Positions 15,042-22,864 of a stretch of DNA of 24,144 bases are shown piece after piece. The notes under the pieces are model-generated. The model was not told where the DNA came from. It was given only the letters and a program-made list of their open reading frames with translations, and made no database searches. Position 1 is the first letter of the stretch, and every line of letters begins with the position of its first letter. The translations under genes and the position numbers were made by a program. The DNA comes from a bacterium (lineage in GTDB: Bacteria; Cyanobacteriota; Vampirovibrionia; Obscuribacterales; Obscuribacteraceae): NCBI GenBank assembly GCA_030431355.1, contig JAUIJG010000016.1:1-24144 (forward strand). Reading direction: 5' to 3'.

Positions 15042-15275
15042 AGGAACTTTTCCTGTTAGTTAGAAAGTTGATGCCGATGCTTGAGCTTAGATAATTATCG
15101 CTCATTTAGATCCCCGTGAGGATCCCTCGGCGGGAACGCTGCAGGAATGAAGAAAAGCAGAACATACCTGAATAAAGCTTAGCAATATTGCCGCCGACCT
15201 CCATCCCTACCGGATCTTATGTGACACTGATGTGTTACCGGAGGGAGGAAGCCGAACGACAAGCGGAAGAGGCTG
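15042..15275. other. intergenic region between lipase and thiolase genes
   Basis: This 234-bp gap has no gene. It holds the palindrome GATAATTATC at 15090-15099, a GATCC/GGATC hairpin near 15109-15125 and an imperfect GTGACAC/GTGTTAC inverted repeat near 15221-15238. It is long enough for a separate thiolase promoter, so co-transcription with the lipase is uncertain. Confidence 0.4.
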
Positions 15276-16352
15276 TCAGAGCAGACCTTGCGAAACCAGA
15301 AGTTTCTCGGTCTCCCTGGCGATGAATCCTTCCTTCTGCTTCTTGCCGGTGGTGGCGCGCCGGAGAATACGCTGGTACTCCCGGGTCACTTCGCTGGCAT
15401 CTTTCAGCTTGTCGACCGAAAGGATGCCGGCATTGGCAAGTTCAGGCAGTCCGTCGACGAAGCCAGCCATGACAGCTTGCCATTTCTGGTCCTTCGTCAG
15501 AGAAAACTGCAGCGTCCGGAACGCGGTGATCTTCGGGCGGATAAGAACAATCTGTCCGTCCGTGTGATAGTCGGGCTCCGTGATGTCGGGCACGCACTCA
15601 TCACCGCAGATAAGCTTCCAGAGCTTGGTGATACGTTCACTGGTATTGCCAGTGTCATCGCCGACATCACAGGCGATGATGTCGGTGCGCTTGGCTCCGT
15701 AGAGACGGGTCGGGAGGCTCACAGGACAGCGTCCTTCAGTCCCCAACGCCCCATCAAACAGGTGCATGTCGTCGTACTCCACAGCGCTGATCACACCAGG
15801 AACAGCGCAACTGCCACGAACCGCCTTGCCGAGATTGCCGGGCTTGCCGTCAACCACGCGCAGGAGGCGGTCGGGACCGATTTTGAAAATCCCGGCTTCG
15901 TTGAAGATGATCTCGAAATTTTCGTGGATGCCGACAGTCCAGTAACCTTCTGGCCAGACTTCGGAGAAGCTATCGATGAACTCCCCGAGTTTTTCCGAGG
16001 TCATTGCACCATCGATGGGACGCACTTTTTCGTAGCGTCTCTGCCAGAGAAGAGCCATAAGAATTTGCAGGTAGGAAACCTTCCTGGTAAGCAAGCTAGA
16101 GAAATCGATTTCAATCGCGGTCCGGACGCACTCTTTGGCATCAAGACCGGCGGCAAACAGAGCCGTAGGAACAGAGCCCCCGCTCACGCCTCCAATTGAC
16201 TTGAATCGTTTGACCCCAGCATAGTCAGCGGCAAGCAAAACACCTGCACTGGCAAGAATTGCTCTCGAGCCTCCGCTGCTGCAAACGAGATGGAGTTCCC
16301 GTTCGGCTTCAGCAGGAGCTTGCGGAGCATTCTGCCCATTGTTGTTAGTCAT
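15276..16352 (-). CDS. patatin-like phospholipase/acyl hydrolase
   Basis: The product has 358 residues. The patatin Ser-Asp dyad is visible: Ser57 in GGVSGGS (the GxSxG elbow) and Asp200 in HLFDGAL. The anion-hole loop is SSGGSRAIL at 25-33, a variant of the usual GGGxRG. There is no signal peptide, so it should act in the cytoplasm or at the inner membrane face. Patatins release fatty acids from membrane or storage lipids, which would feed the acyl-CoA synthetase encoded divergently and the thiolase and hydratase genes downstream. ATG 16350-16352 has GGAG six bases upstream on the minus strand. The exact lipid substrate is unknown. The C-terminus is basic (RRATTGKKQKEG). Confidence 0.9.
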   Translation of the reverse strand: MTNNNGQNAPQAPAEAERELHLVCSSGGSRAILASAGVLLAADYAGVKRFKSIGGVSGGSVPTALFAAGLDAKECVRTAIEIDFSSLLTRKVSYLQILMALLWQRRYEKVRPIDGAMTSEKLGEFIDSFSEVWPEGYWTVGIHENFEIIFNEAGIFKIGPDRLLRVVDGKPGNLGKAVRGSCAVPGVISAVEYDDMHLFDGALGTEGRCPVSLPTRLYGAKRTDIIACDVGDDTGNTSERITKLWKLICGDECVPDITEPDYHTDGQIVLIRPKITAFRTLQFSLTKDQKWQAVMAGFVDGLPELANAGILSVDKLKDASEVTREYQRILRRATTGKKQKEGFIARETEKLLVSQGLL

Positions 16353-16371
16353 GACATACTCCAGTTTCAGT

Positions 16372-16401
16372 TACCGGACCGCGAGTAATCGTGGTTCGGT
16401 A
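16372..16401. promoter_or_regulatory. 12-bp imperfect palindrome upstream of the lipase gene
   Basis: TACCGGACCGCG at 16372-16383 faces CGTGGTTCGGTA at 16390-16401 across AGTAAT. Ten positions are complementary and the other two pair as G-T in plus-strand RNA. It lies about 20 bases upstream of the lipase start codon, next to its ribosome site, so a bound regulator or folded RNA could affect expression. Confidence 0.45.
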
Positions 16402-16935
16402 GAACTAGCTGTGTGTCCTCCTCACTCTGTGTCGGGAAAGGCATACACACTGGTCTGCAGTAATTCAGTAGAAATGGGGAAAGGCTATTGGGCTATAAGA
16501 ATTCGCTCTTATAAAAACGGGGAAAATCTATACGCGGAAATGCTAAGAGGTTCGATGTATATATATCAATTGATAAAAAGCACATTAGTGATTTAAAAGA
16601 GGTCGGACTTTAAAAGAGATCTCCACGTATTAAGACTCTCGGGAACTTTGAGAGGGTTGTCAAAAGGCAACACAACAACTCCCTTCGTCTATAGCGCGAA
16701 TACGCTAACAAATTGTCAAGAACACAAACCCAATGAAACCAAAGAGCAACCGAATATGACACCACCCAGGTACCACCTTGACAGCCACTCAAAATCACAC
16801 CTAGCAAACCACCACAACCCTGACAACAAAACACAAATCAAAACCAGAAAGGGTTTTCGGATTTCAATCCGCTTGATATCTAAATCGTGTTGCGATTTCA
16901 GAACTTCAAAACAATTGTCATGATTTGAGGACAGT

Positions 16936-16960
16936 TACTAATATTCAGTAGTTATTAGTA
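16936..16960. promoter_or_regulatory. perfect 8-bp inverted repeat, operator-like
   Basis: TACTAATA at 16936-16943 and TATTAGTA at 16953-16960 flank nine bases. It lies about 220 bp upstream of the acyl-CoA synthetase start. The length and symmetry suit a TetR- or GntR-type dimer site, but no regulator gene is in the window. Confidence 0.4.
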
Positions 16961-17080
16961 TCCAAACTATTTTTCTGATTTCAGGTGGAATCGAAACACC
17001 AGCTAATTAAATCCTGAAACGCAAAAGCATTTACGTGCTTACTTTATTTCAACTCTCGACCCCTGAGAGGTAGTACTAGC

Positions 17081-17092
17081 TGTGATGTCACA
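17081..17092. promoter_or_regulatory. short palindrome TGTGA-TG-TCACA
   Basis: Two perfect 5-base arms surround two bases, 85 bp upstream of the acyl-CoA synthetase start. The arms equal the CRP half sites, but the spacer is 2 rather than 6, so a CRP site is not supported. Confidence 0.3.
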
Positions 17093-17176
17093 GGGCTGAA
17101 CACCTACCCGTTCAGCCAGCTCAGCGCGTTCTAACCGCTCAGGTGACTCGGCTAATAACTAAATCTGGAGACCGCT

Positions 17177-19090
17177 ATGAAAAGTAGCAACCACACCATT
17201 GTGCGCCAGTTCTGGTCGCATGTATTTAAGAAACCAGATTCGGTCGCCGCTATCGTGAAAAACGAAGCCAAAGGTGAAAGAGCCGTCATCATAACGGCAG
17301 GAATTCACCCTGGTGCTATTCCGGCGACATCGATTATTGAGCCTTCCAAGTACCGCAATGTGACCTGGAAGCAGAGCGCTCTCATCGTAGGTGAGATCAT
17401 GCTCTATCTCCGCAACAAAGGCATCGGAAAAGGAGACCGTGTCGGTATTCTTTCCTGGAACTCGGCTGAGTGGATCTGGATCGACATGGCTATTCAGAGC
17501 CTCGGTGCCACAACCGTTCCGATCTATCCGAACTCCGCCTCCGAGCAGGTCAACTTCATCCTGGAGAACTCCGGAGCGAAGATGATCTTCTGCGACAGCG
17601 CCGAACAGATGGCTAAGGTCGACACCAATAGCGGTGCTCGAGCTACCCTTTTCCAGGAAGCCCTGGAAAATGTCATCGACTACAGCGGCGCTCAGATTCC
17701 GGAAGGAACGCCGGTCAACGAACCTCGCCAACTGATTCCTTCTCCCGAAGCGGAAGCGCTCGTGCACAACATTTTGAGCGACCTCTACGTGGGCAGGGAA
17801 CTGAACGACAACTTCCTGGGTATTAGCCAGGAAGACATCGCCATTCTGATCTACACCTCCGGTTCCACTGGAATTCCCAAGGGTGTGGTTCAGGAGCACA
17901 AGACCATCAGCGCTGCCTGCCTCTCCCTCAAGCGCCATGGTTTTGAGTTCACCGACCGAGATGTTTACCTGAGCTACCTTCCTCTCGCCCATATCTACGA
18001 GCGCGTCGACGGCGCCGCTCTGTGCATGTGGTACGGCGTCGCCGCTGCCTATTGTGCTGTGGAAGAGATGCCCCAGGTGGTAAAGGAAATTCGACCGACC
18101 ATCCTCCTTGGCGTGCCCAAGGTCTGGCGCAAGATCAAGGAGAAGATCGACCAGCAGCTCGGCGAGGCCACCGGTCTCAAAGCCAAGCTCATCAGCTGGG
18201 CGTTGAAGCAGAACAAACCTGGCTTCAAACGCTGGGTGGCAGACGTTCTGGTCTTCAGCAAGATCCGTGAAGGACTTGGCGGCCGTGTTCGGTTGCTGCT
18301 CTCCGGTGGTGCTCCCATCGCAGAAGACATCCTCACGTTCTTCGACCTGGCCGGCTTCAATCTGCGTCAGGGTTACGGTCTGACCGAAACCGCCGGCGCC
18401 GCCTCGGTGAACACCCTGGAGAACAACAAAGACGGCTCTGTCGGTCGTATTCTCGATTGCGTCCAGGTACGCATCGAGCCGATCGAAGGCGTGGAAGGCA
18501 AGTCCGGAATCATCTGGCTCAAAGGTGATACCGTGACACCGGGTTACTGGAATTTGCCTGAAGACAACGCCAAATCGTTTAACGACGGCTGGTTCAACAC
18601 CGGTGACATCGGCTTTGTCGATGATGACGGCTACCTCTGGATTACCGGCCGCGCCAAACGTCTAATGAAGACGGACGGCGGCAAGTACGTGCCGACGGAG
18701 AAGCTGGAAAACGCCTTCGACGCCATGCCGCTCATCGAATTTGTCGTTCCCGTGGGAGACGCACGCCCGTTCATCGGTGCGCTCTTCTTCCTCAGCCAGG
18801 AGACCGCTCTAGCCACCCTCAAATCCGAGGGTGTCACGGTACCGGCCGGTGCAGACGCCGAATTCTTCGCCAGTCATCCTCGAATCCAGGAGCTGGTAGC
18901 GGAAATGGTCGACCAAGCCAACAAAGAGTTTGAGCGCTGGGAGACCATCAAGCAATACACCATCGTTCCGGTTGAAGCCACAGTCGACAACGGCTTGATG
19001 ACCACCAAACGGACCATCAAGACCGAACAAGTGATGGCACGTTTCGAGGACATGGTGAACGAGCTCTTCACTCGCAAAAGACCAAGCTAG
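17177..19090 (+). CDS. long-chain acyl-CoA synthetase (AMP-forming)
   Basis: This 637-residue adenylate-forming enzyme activates fatty acids to acyl-CoA through an acyl-adenylate. The AMP-binding core is complete: the P-loop YTSGSTGIPKG at 226-236, the LPLAHIYER segment at 268-276 typical of the long-chain FACS/FadD15 branch, GYGLTETAG at 399-407, the ribose-binding Asp477 in NTGDIGF and hinge Arg492 in ITGRAKRLMKTDGGKY. The C-terminal swinging domain ends with the catalytic-lysine region NGLMTTKRTIK (Lys611 or Lys615). Length fits the roughly 600-residue long-chain group. GGAG lies six bases before ATG 17177. It is divergent from the lipase and probably expressed on its own, because a strong terminator follows. 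Confidence 0.93.
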   Translation: MKSSNHTIVRQFWSHVFKKPDSVAAIVKNEAKGERAVIITAGIHPGAIPATSIIEPSKYRNVTWKQSALIVGEIMLYLRNKGIGKGDRVGILSWNSAEWIWIDMAIQSLGATTVPIYPNSASEQVNFILENSGAKMIFCDSAEQMAKVDTNSGARATLFQEALENVIDYSGAQIPEGTPVNEPRQLIPSPEAEALVHNILSDLYVGRELNDNFLGISQEDIAILIYTSGSTGIPKGVVQEHKTISAACLSLKRHGFEFTDRDVYLSYLPLAHIYERVDGAALCMWYGVAAAYCAVEEMPQVVKEIRPTILLGVPKVWRKIKEKIDQQLGEATGLKAKLISWALKQNKPGFKRWVADVLVFSKIREGLGGRVRLLLSGGAPIAEDILTFFDLAGFNLRQGYGLTETAGAASVNTLENNKDGSVGRILDCVQVRIEPIEGVEGKSGIIWLKGDTVTPGYWNLPEDNAKSFNDGWFNTGDIGFVDDDGYLWITGRAKRLMKTDGGKYVPTEKLENAFDAMPLIEFVVPVGDARPFIGALFFLSQETALATLKSEGVTVPAGADAEFFASHPRIQELVAEMVDQANKEFERWETIKQYTIVPVEATVDNGLMTTKRTIKTEQVMARFEDMVNELFTRKRPS

Positions 19091-19162
19091 AGATAGTTGA
19101 CCTGGCTAAAAACCGGGTCTAATCTAACAAGTTAAGGCATATTGAGTAGAGTATTCGAGATG

Positions 19163-19214
19163 CTGCAGGAGGGATAAAGTCTATATTGGCTCCCTTCTGC
19201 AGTGTCTCTTTTTT
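19163..19214 (+). terminator. rho-independent terminator of the acyl-CoA synthetase gene
   Basis: CTGCAGGAGGG at 19163-19173 pairs with CCCTTCTGCAG at 19192-19202 (one G-T pair), followed by six T at 19209-19214. A smaller 7-bp hairpin lies before it at 19099-19119. Confidence 0.88.
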
Positions 19215-19403
19215 AACCCGGCGTCTACTGTATTACATAGTATATTAAAGACCAAAACATTGAGTCTATAGATTTGCCTATATTTTTATTGGGGAAAACC
19301 TGTAACTGCACAGGGGGAGCCAAATATCAGCTTTGTGCGGGATTAAATTCAAAGCTATTTTGAAGCATAATGATGATGGGGGTAGACACAGCCCGGGGAA
19401 GTT

Positions 19404-19664
19404 ATGACCATGACCAACAACAAGATAGAAAAGATAGAGAAGGTTTTGAACGAAGTCCTTGCTAAGCTTTTCCCTGTTGACGAAGGGGAGACAGAGAGAA
19501 TAAATTCGGCAAGAGTTACCTGCTCCAGACTAAAAGCCTTCGACAGGACCAAGATGAAGACACAGTATGATCTTGACGCGCTCACTCTTTCTCAAGCCAG
19601 GAAACAGGAGCTGAGCAACGTACAAAATCCAAATAGTGGAGCAGAACACTTCACTCCTAGATAA
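19404..19664 (+). CDS. hypothetical protein, 86 residues
   Basis: I do not recognise this protein. It is hydrophilic and likely helical: an amphipathic start NNKIEKIEKVLNEVLAKLF, a middle ETERINSARVTCSRLKAF, then LDALTLSQARKQEL and a disordered tail NPNSGAEHFTPR. It has one cysteine and no signal or membrane segment. Two starts six bases apart are possible. GGGGAAG before them spaces better for the second ATG at 19410, which would give 84 residues. It has its own terminator and is cut off upstream by the synthetase terminator, so it looks like an independent transcription unit. The length and helical content could suit a small regulatory or adaptor protein, but nothing in the sequence decides this. 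Confidence 0.55.
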   Translation: MTMTNNKIEKIEKVLNEVLAKLFPVDEGETERINSARVTCSRLKAFDRTKMKTQYDLDALTLSQARKQELSNVQNPNSGAEHFTPR

Positions 19665-19698
19665 ATCCAACTTCTTTTTTCGACTGATGAAATGGCTA

Positions 19699-19736
19699 AA
19701 AGACGATTTCCGGCATCCAACCTGGAGATCGTCTTT
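19699..19736 (+). terminator. hairpin after the 86-residue gene
   Basis: AAAGACGAT at 19699-19707 and ATCGTCTTT at 19728-19736 form a perfect 9-bp stem starting 35 bases after the stop. The stem ends in TTT and could work in either direction. Confidence 0.65.
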
Positions 19737-19941
19737 GTATCAGGATCAAAATCTACTGTGCACCAGACGGCTTCTCTAACTACTCCGAGCTATCTACCGC
19801 CCCTCATCCTTAACCCTAAAGAGTGAAAGCAAAATCAATTCTCTGCGTGATGGCAGCCCATCACTTATAAGGCAGACTGGTAATAGAAAGAGGCGTAGAG
19901 AAGAAGCACCTCATTCAACAATTTCTCGCCAAGGTAGCAAC
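19737..19941. other. short gap between convergent transcripts
   Basis: No gene is seen. A perfect hairpin, GTGATGG 19847-19853 and CCATCAC 19858-19864 with a 4-base loop, is the only clear structure. Confidence 0.45.
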
Positions 19942-19976
19942 AAAAAAGCCAGGCTCCTGAATAGAGCCTGGCTTTT
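19942..19976 (-). terminator. strong rho-independent terminator of clpC
   Basis: GCCAGGCTC at 19948-19956 and GAGCCTGGC at 19964-19972 form a perfect stem, extended by A-T pairs. On the minus strand it ends in TTTTTT (plus A-run 19942-19947). It lies 19 bases past the clpC stop. Confidence 0.95.
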
Positions 19977-19994
19977 CACTGGAATCAACCCTGA

Positions 19995-22658
19995 CTACTT
20001 ACCTGCTTCCTGGGGCTCAGCTTCATCAGGCTTTTTCTTCTTATCATCCTTAGAAGATTTGCCGGACTTAGCTTTTTCCTCTTTCTTGGAATCAGACTTA
20101 TCCTTGCCGCCTTTGGAAGATTTGGATTTCGATTTGGAGGAGTCCTTGTCTTCACTGGAAGACTTAATGTCACCATTATCACTACCATCTTCTTCGCTAT
20201 CGGATGATTTGGTTTGTCCTTTTTCGAATGCGATCTCCTCTCCACTGAGCACAGTTTTGATGGTATCGCCTTCTTTGAAATTTCCCATCAGAACTTGCTC
20301 CGCAAGAGCATCTTCAAGCAATCTTTGAATCGCTCTACGAAGAGGTCTAGCACCATATGTAGGGTTATAACCTTCTTTGGCGATTACATCCTTACAATCA
20401 TCATTGATGACCAGCTCCATTCCTTGAGCTTTGATTCTACCCTGCAATTCAGCAGCCATGATGTCCACAATGCGGCGAATCTCTTCTTTTGTAAGCTGCT
20501 GGAAGACAATGATTTCATCAATTCTATTCAAGAATTCCGGTCTGAATGTCTTCTTCATCGAATCCATTACTTTAGAACGAATTTCTTTGTAGCGACTCTC
20601 ATGCTCACCATCCTTGGTTTGAACCTGGAAGCCGAGACTCATAGCAGTCTTATCAATAAACTGAGCGCCAACGTTGGAGGTCATTATGATAATCGTGTTT
20701 TTGAAATCTACGGTTCTTCCCTTACTGTCGGAAAGTCTTCCGTCATCAAGGATTTGCAGCAAGATATTGAAGACATCCGGATGCGCTTTTTCAATCTCAT
20801 CGAAGAGCACAACACTATAAGGCTTTCTTCTTACTTGTTCAGTCAGCTGACCGCCTTCCTGGTAACCGACATATCCAGGAGGAGAGCCGATTAGCTTGGA
20901 GGTGGTGTGATGTTCCATGAACTCGGACATATCGATTCTAACAAGACTATCTTCCGAACCGAAGAAGTATCCGGCAAGCGCTTTGGCAAGCTCGGTTTTA
21001 CCAACCCCGGTAGGTCCGGAGAAGATGAAACTACCTATCGGTCTGGCCGGATTCTTGAGGCCTACTCTAGCCCTTCTAATAGCTTTACAGACCGCTTCCA
21101 CGGCTTCATCTTGACCAATTACACGCTGGTGCAGTACATCGGACATATGGAGCAGTTTTTCGGACTCTGCTTCGGTTAATTTGAGAAGCGGGATACCGGT
21201 CCAGGAGCTGACCACATAGGCAACTTCTTCTCCGGACACTTCTGGCTTTTCGGACTCCTGTTTGGCTTTCCAGGCTGCTTGAATCTCCCGGATCTTCTCG
21301 GAAAGTTTTGTCTCTTGCTCACGCAAGGAGGCAGCTTTCTCGAATTCCTGATTTCTGATAGCCATTTCTTTATCACGACGCACTTTGCGAAGCTCCCGCT
21401 CCACTTCTTTACCTTCCGGTGGAAGCGAGCTGGCTCTCAAGCGCACCCGGGAAGAAGCTTCATCGATCAAGTCGATGGCTTTGTCCGGGAGAAAGCGATC
21501 TGTGATGTAGCGGTCGGATAGCTTAGCAGCGTGTTCAATCGCTTCGTCGCCGATAACAAGCTTATGGTGCTCTTCGTACTTAGGTCTCAAGCCGCGAAGA
21601 ATTTCAATGGTCTCATCCACCGAAGGAGGATCAATGATCACCGGCTGGAATCTTCTCTCCAGAGCAGCATCTCGTTCGATGTGCTTGCGATATTCATCCA
21701 TGGTGGTGGCACCGATACACTGCAACTCGCCCCGGGCGAGAGCCGGCTTAAGAATGTTAGCGGCATCGATAGCACCTTCTGCTGCTCCGGCACCGATAAG
21801 AGTATGCAGCTCGTCGATAACAAGCATAACGTTACCGGCGGAGCGAATCTCATCCATTATCTTTTTGAGCCGCTCTTCAAATTCGCCCCGGTACTTGGTA
21901 CCGGCAACAAGGAGACCGATATCGAGCATCACAATCTTACGCTCAGAAAGAATCTCCGGTATGTCGCTGTTGGCAATTCTAATAGACAGACCCTCGGCGA
22001 TGGCGGTCTTACCTACGCCGGGCTCACCTATGAGAACCGGATTGTTCTTGGTTCTTCTACCAAGAATTTGAATAACTCTTTCAATCTCTTTTTCTCTGCC
22101 AACAACAGGATCAAGCCTGTTTTCGTGAGCAGATTGGGTGAGATCAACACCAAACTCATCAAGAGTCGGTGTTTTAGATCGACCGGTGCTTGTGGCCGTG
22201 GTAGATCCGGTGGTGGATGCACCACTTTCTCCCAGGAGCCTGATCACATGACTGCGCACCTTGGTCAGGTCCACGCCGAGATTCTCAAGAACTCGGGCAG
22301 CTACCCCTTCCCCTTCTCTTATCAATCCGAGCAGGAGATGCTCAGTACCGATATAATTATGGCCCAGCTGCCTGGCTTCGTCCCAGGATAGCTCCAGCAC
22401 TCTTTTGGCGCGAGGAGTAAAAGGTATCTCCACGGCGACAAAGCCGGAACCACGTCCAATGATTTTTTCTACTTCAACACGAGCATCTTTAAGATTAACT
22501 CCCATGGATTTGAGAGTCTTGGCAGCAATACCGGTTCCTTCACCGATTAATCCAAGCAAAATCTGCTCTGTTCCCACGAAATTGTGACCAAGTCTTCGCG
22601 CCTCTTCTTGCGCGAGCATTATTACTTTGATCGCCTTTTCTGTGAACCTTTCAAACAT
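19995..22658 (-). CDS. clpC: ATP-dependent Clp protease ATP-binding subunit ClpC, with an extra charged C-terminal tail
   Basis: ClpC is a hexameric AAA+ unfoldase that feeds ClpP. I set the start at ATG 22656-22658 ([20 protein letters not shown], the usual ClpC N-terminus, 887 residues). A purine-rich AAAGGGGGA ribosome site lies just upstream and falls inside a longer frame starting at 22685. Two Clp-N repeats cover about 1-143. The first ATPase has Walker A GEPGVGKT (211-218) and Walker B VMLVIDE (277-283). A UVR/middle segment follows at about 418-460, where ClpC adaptors bind. The second ATPase has GPTGVGKT (548-555) and VVLFDE (616-621). After the normal end at about 813 there are 74 more residues of Lys, Ser, Asp and Glu. 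That tail is not part of ordinary ClpC. topA lies upstream on the same strand. Confidence 0.96.
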   Translation of the reverse strand: MFERFTEKAIKVIMLAQEEARRLGHNFVGTEQILLGLIGEGTGIAAKTLKSMGVNLKDARVEVEKIIGRGSGFVAVEIPFTPRAKRVLELSWDEARQLGHNYIGTEHLLLGLIREGEGVAARVLENLGVDLTKVRSHVIRLLGESGASTTGSTTATSTGRSKTPTLDEFGVDLTQSAHENRLDPVVGREKEIERVIQILGRRTKNNPVLIGEPGVGKTAIAEGLSIRIANSDIPEILSERKIVMLDIGLLVAGTKYRGEFEERLKKIMDEIRSAGNVMLVIDELHTLIGAGAAEGAIDAANILKPALARGELQCIGATTMDEYRKHIERDAALERRFQPVIIDPPSVDETIEILRGLRPKYEEHHKLVIGDEAIEHAAKLSDRYITDRFLPDKAIDLIDEASSRVRLRASSLPPEGKEVERELRKVRRDKEMAIRNQEFEKAASLREQETKLSEKIREIQAAWKAKQESEKPEVSGEEVAYVVSSWTGIPLLKLTEAESEKLLHMSDVLHQRVIGQDEAVEAVCKAIRRARVGLKNPARPIGSFIFSGPTGVGKTELAKALAGYFFGSEDSLVRIDMSEFMEHHTTSKLIGSPPGYVGYQEGGQLTEQVRRKPYSVVLFDEIEKAHPDVFNILLQILDDGRLSDSKGRTVDFKNTIIIMTSNVGAQFIDKTAMSLGFQVQTKDGEHESRYKEIRSKVMDSMKKTFRPEFLNRIDEIIVFQQLTKEEIRRIVDIMAAELQGRIKAQGMELVINDDCKDVIAKEGYNPTYGARPLRRAIQRLLEDALAEQVLMGNFKEGDTIKTVLSGEEIAFEKGQTKSSDSEEDGSDNGDIKSSSEDKDSSKSKSKSSKGGKDKSDSKKEEKAKSGKSSKDDKKKKPDEAEPQEAGK

Positions 22659-22864
22659 CGCGGATATTATCCCCCTTTGGGCCATTTAATGGATAACATT
22701 CTATCACCACCAACACAGTAAATTCCTGTTGTAATGCGCTATCCAAGAAAAAAGAACAGTGACTCCGAGGACCGTAAGGTCCTAGAATTCATTGAAGCAC
22801 AACTGAATACCGCATATTCTATGCGTTCAGCTAAACGTAATATTCTGCCATGAGAAGTGCTATC
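22659..22864. other. intergenic region between topA and clpC
   Basis: It holds two perfect hairpins: AGGACC-GTAA-GGTCCT at 22768-22783, and CGCATA-TTC-TATGCG at 22811-22825 enclosed by CTGAA/TTCAG (22803-22830). On the minus strand the first is followed, 16 bases on, by TTTTTT, so these may form the topA 3' end. I saw no CIRCE-type operator for clpC. Confidence 0.45.

Larger units (their letters stand above)
16353..17176. other. 824-bp divergent intergenic region of the fatty-acid module
   Basis: This region separates the lipase and acyl-CoA synthetase genes and must hold both promoters. Nearest the lipase is an imperfect palindrome at 16372-16401. A stretch at about 16668-16850 is strikingly rich in A and C on the plus strand. 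Several perfect small hairpins follow (AAATCG-TGTTG-CGATTT near 16883-16899, and the site at 16936-16960). Short open frames here lack ribosome sites and protein-like composition, so I call no gene. Confidence 0.5.

Noticed and set aside
16339..16923. Open frames of 85 and 91 codons in the divergent region
   Set aside because: They lack ribosome sites, start inside or near the lipase gene or cross the A/C-rich tract, and have no protein-like pattern.
17081..17092. CRP binding site
   Set aside because: The half sites match, but the spacer is 2 bases instead of the 6 found in CRP sites.
22659..22685. Nine-residue longer ClpC start
   Set aside because: The longer form includes the ribosome site within its coding sequence and departs from the conserved MFERFTEKA start.
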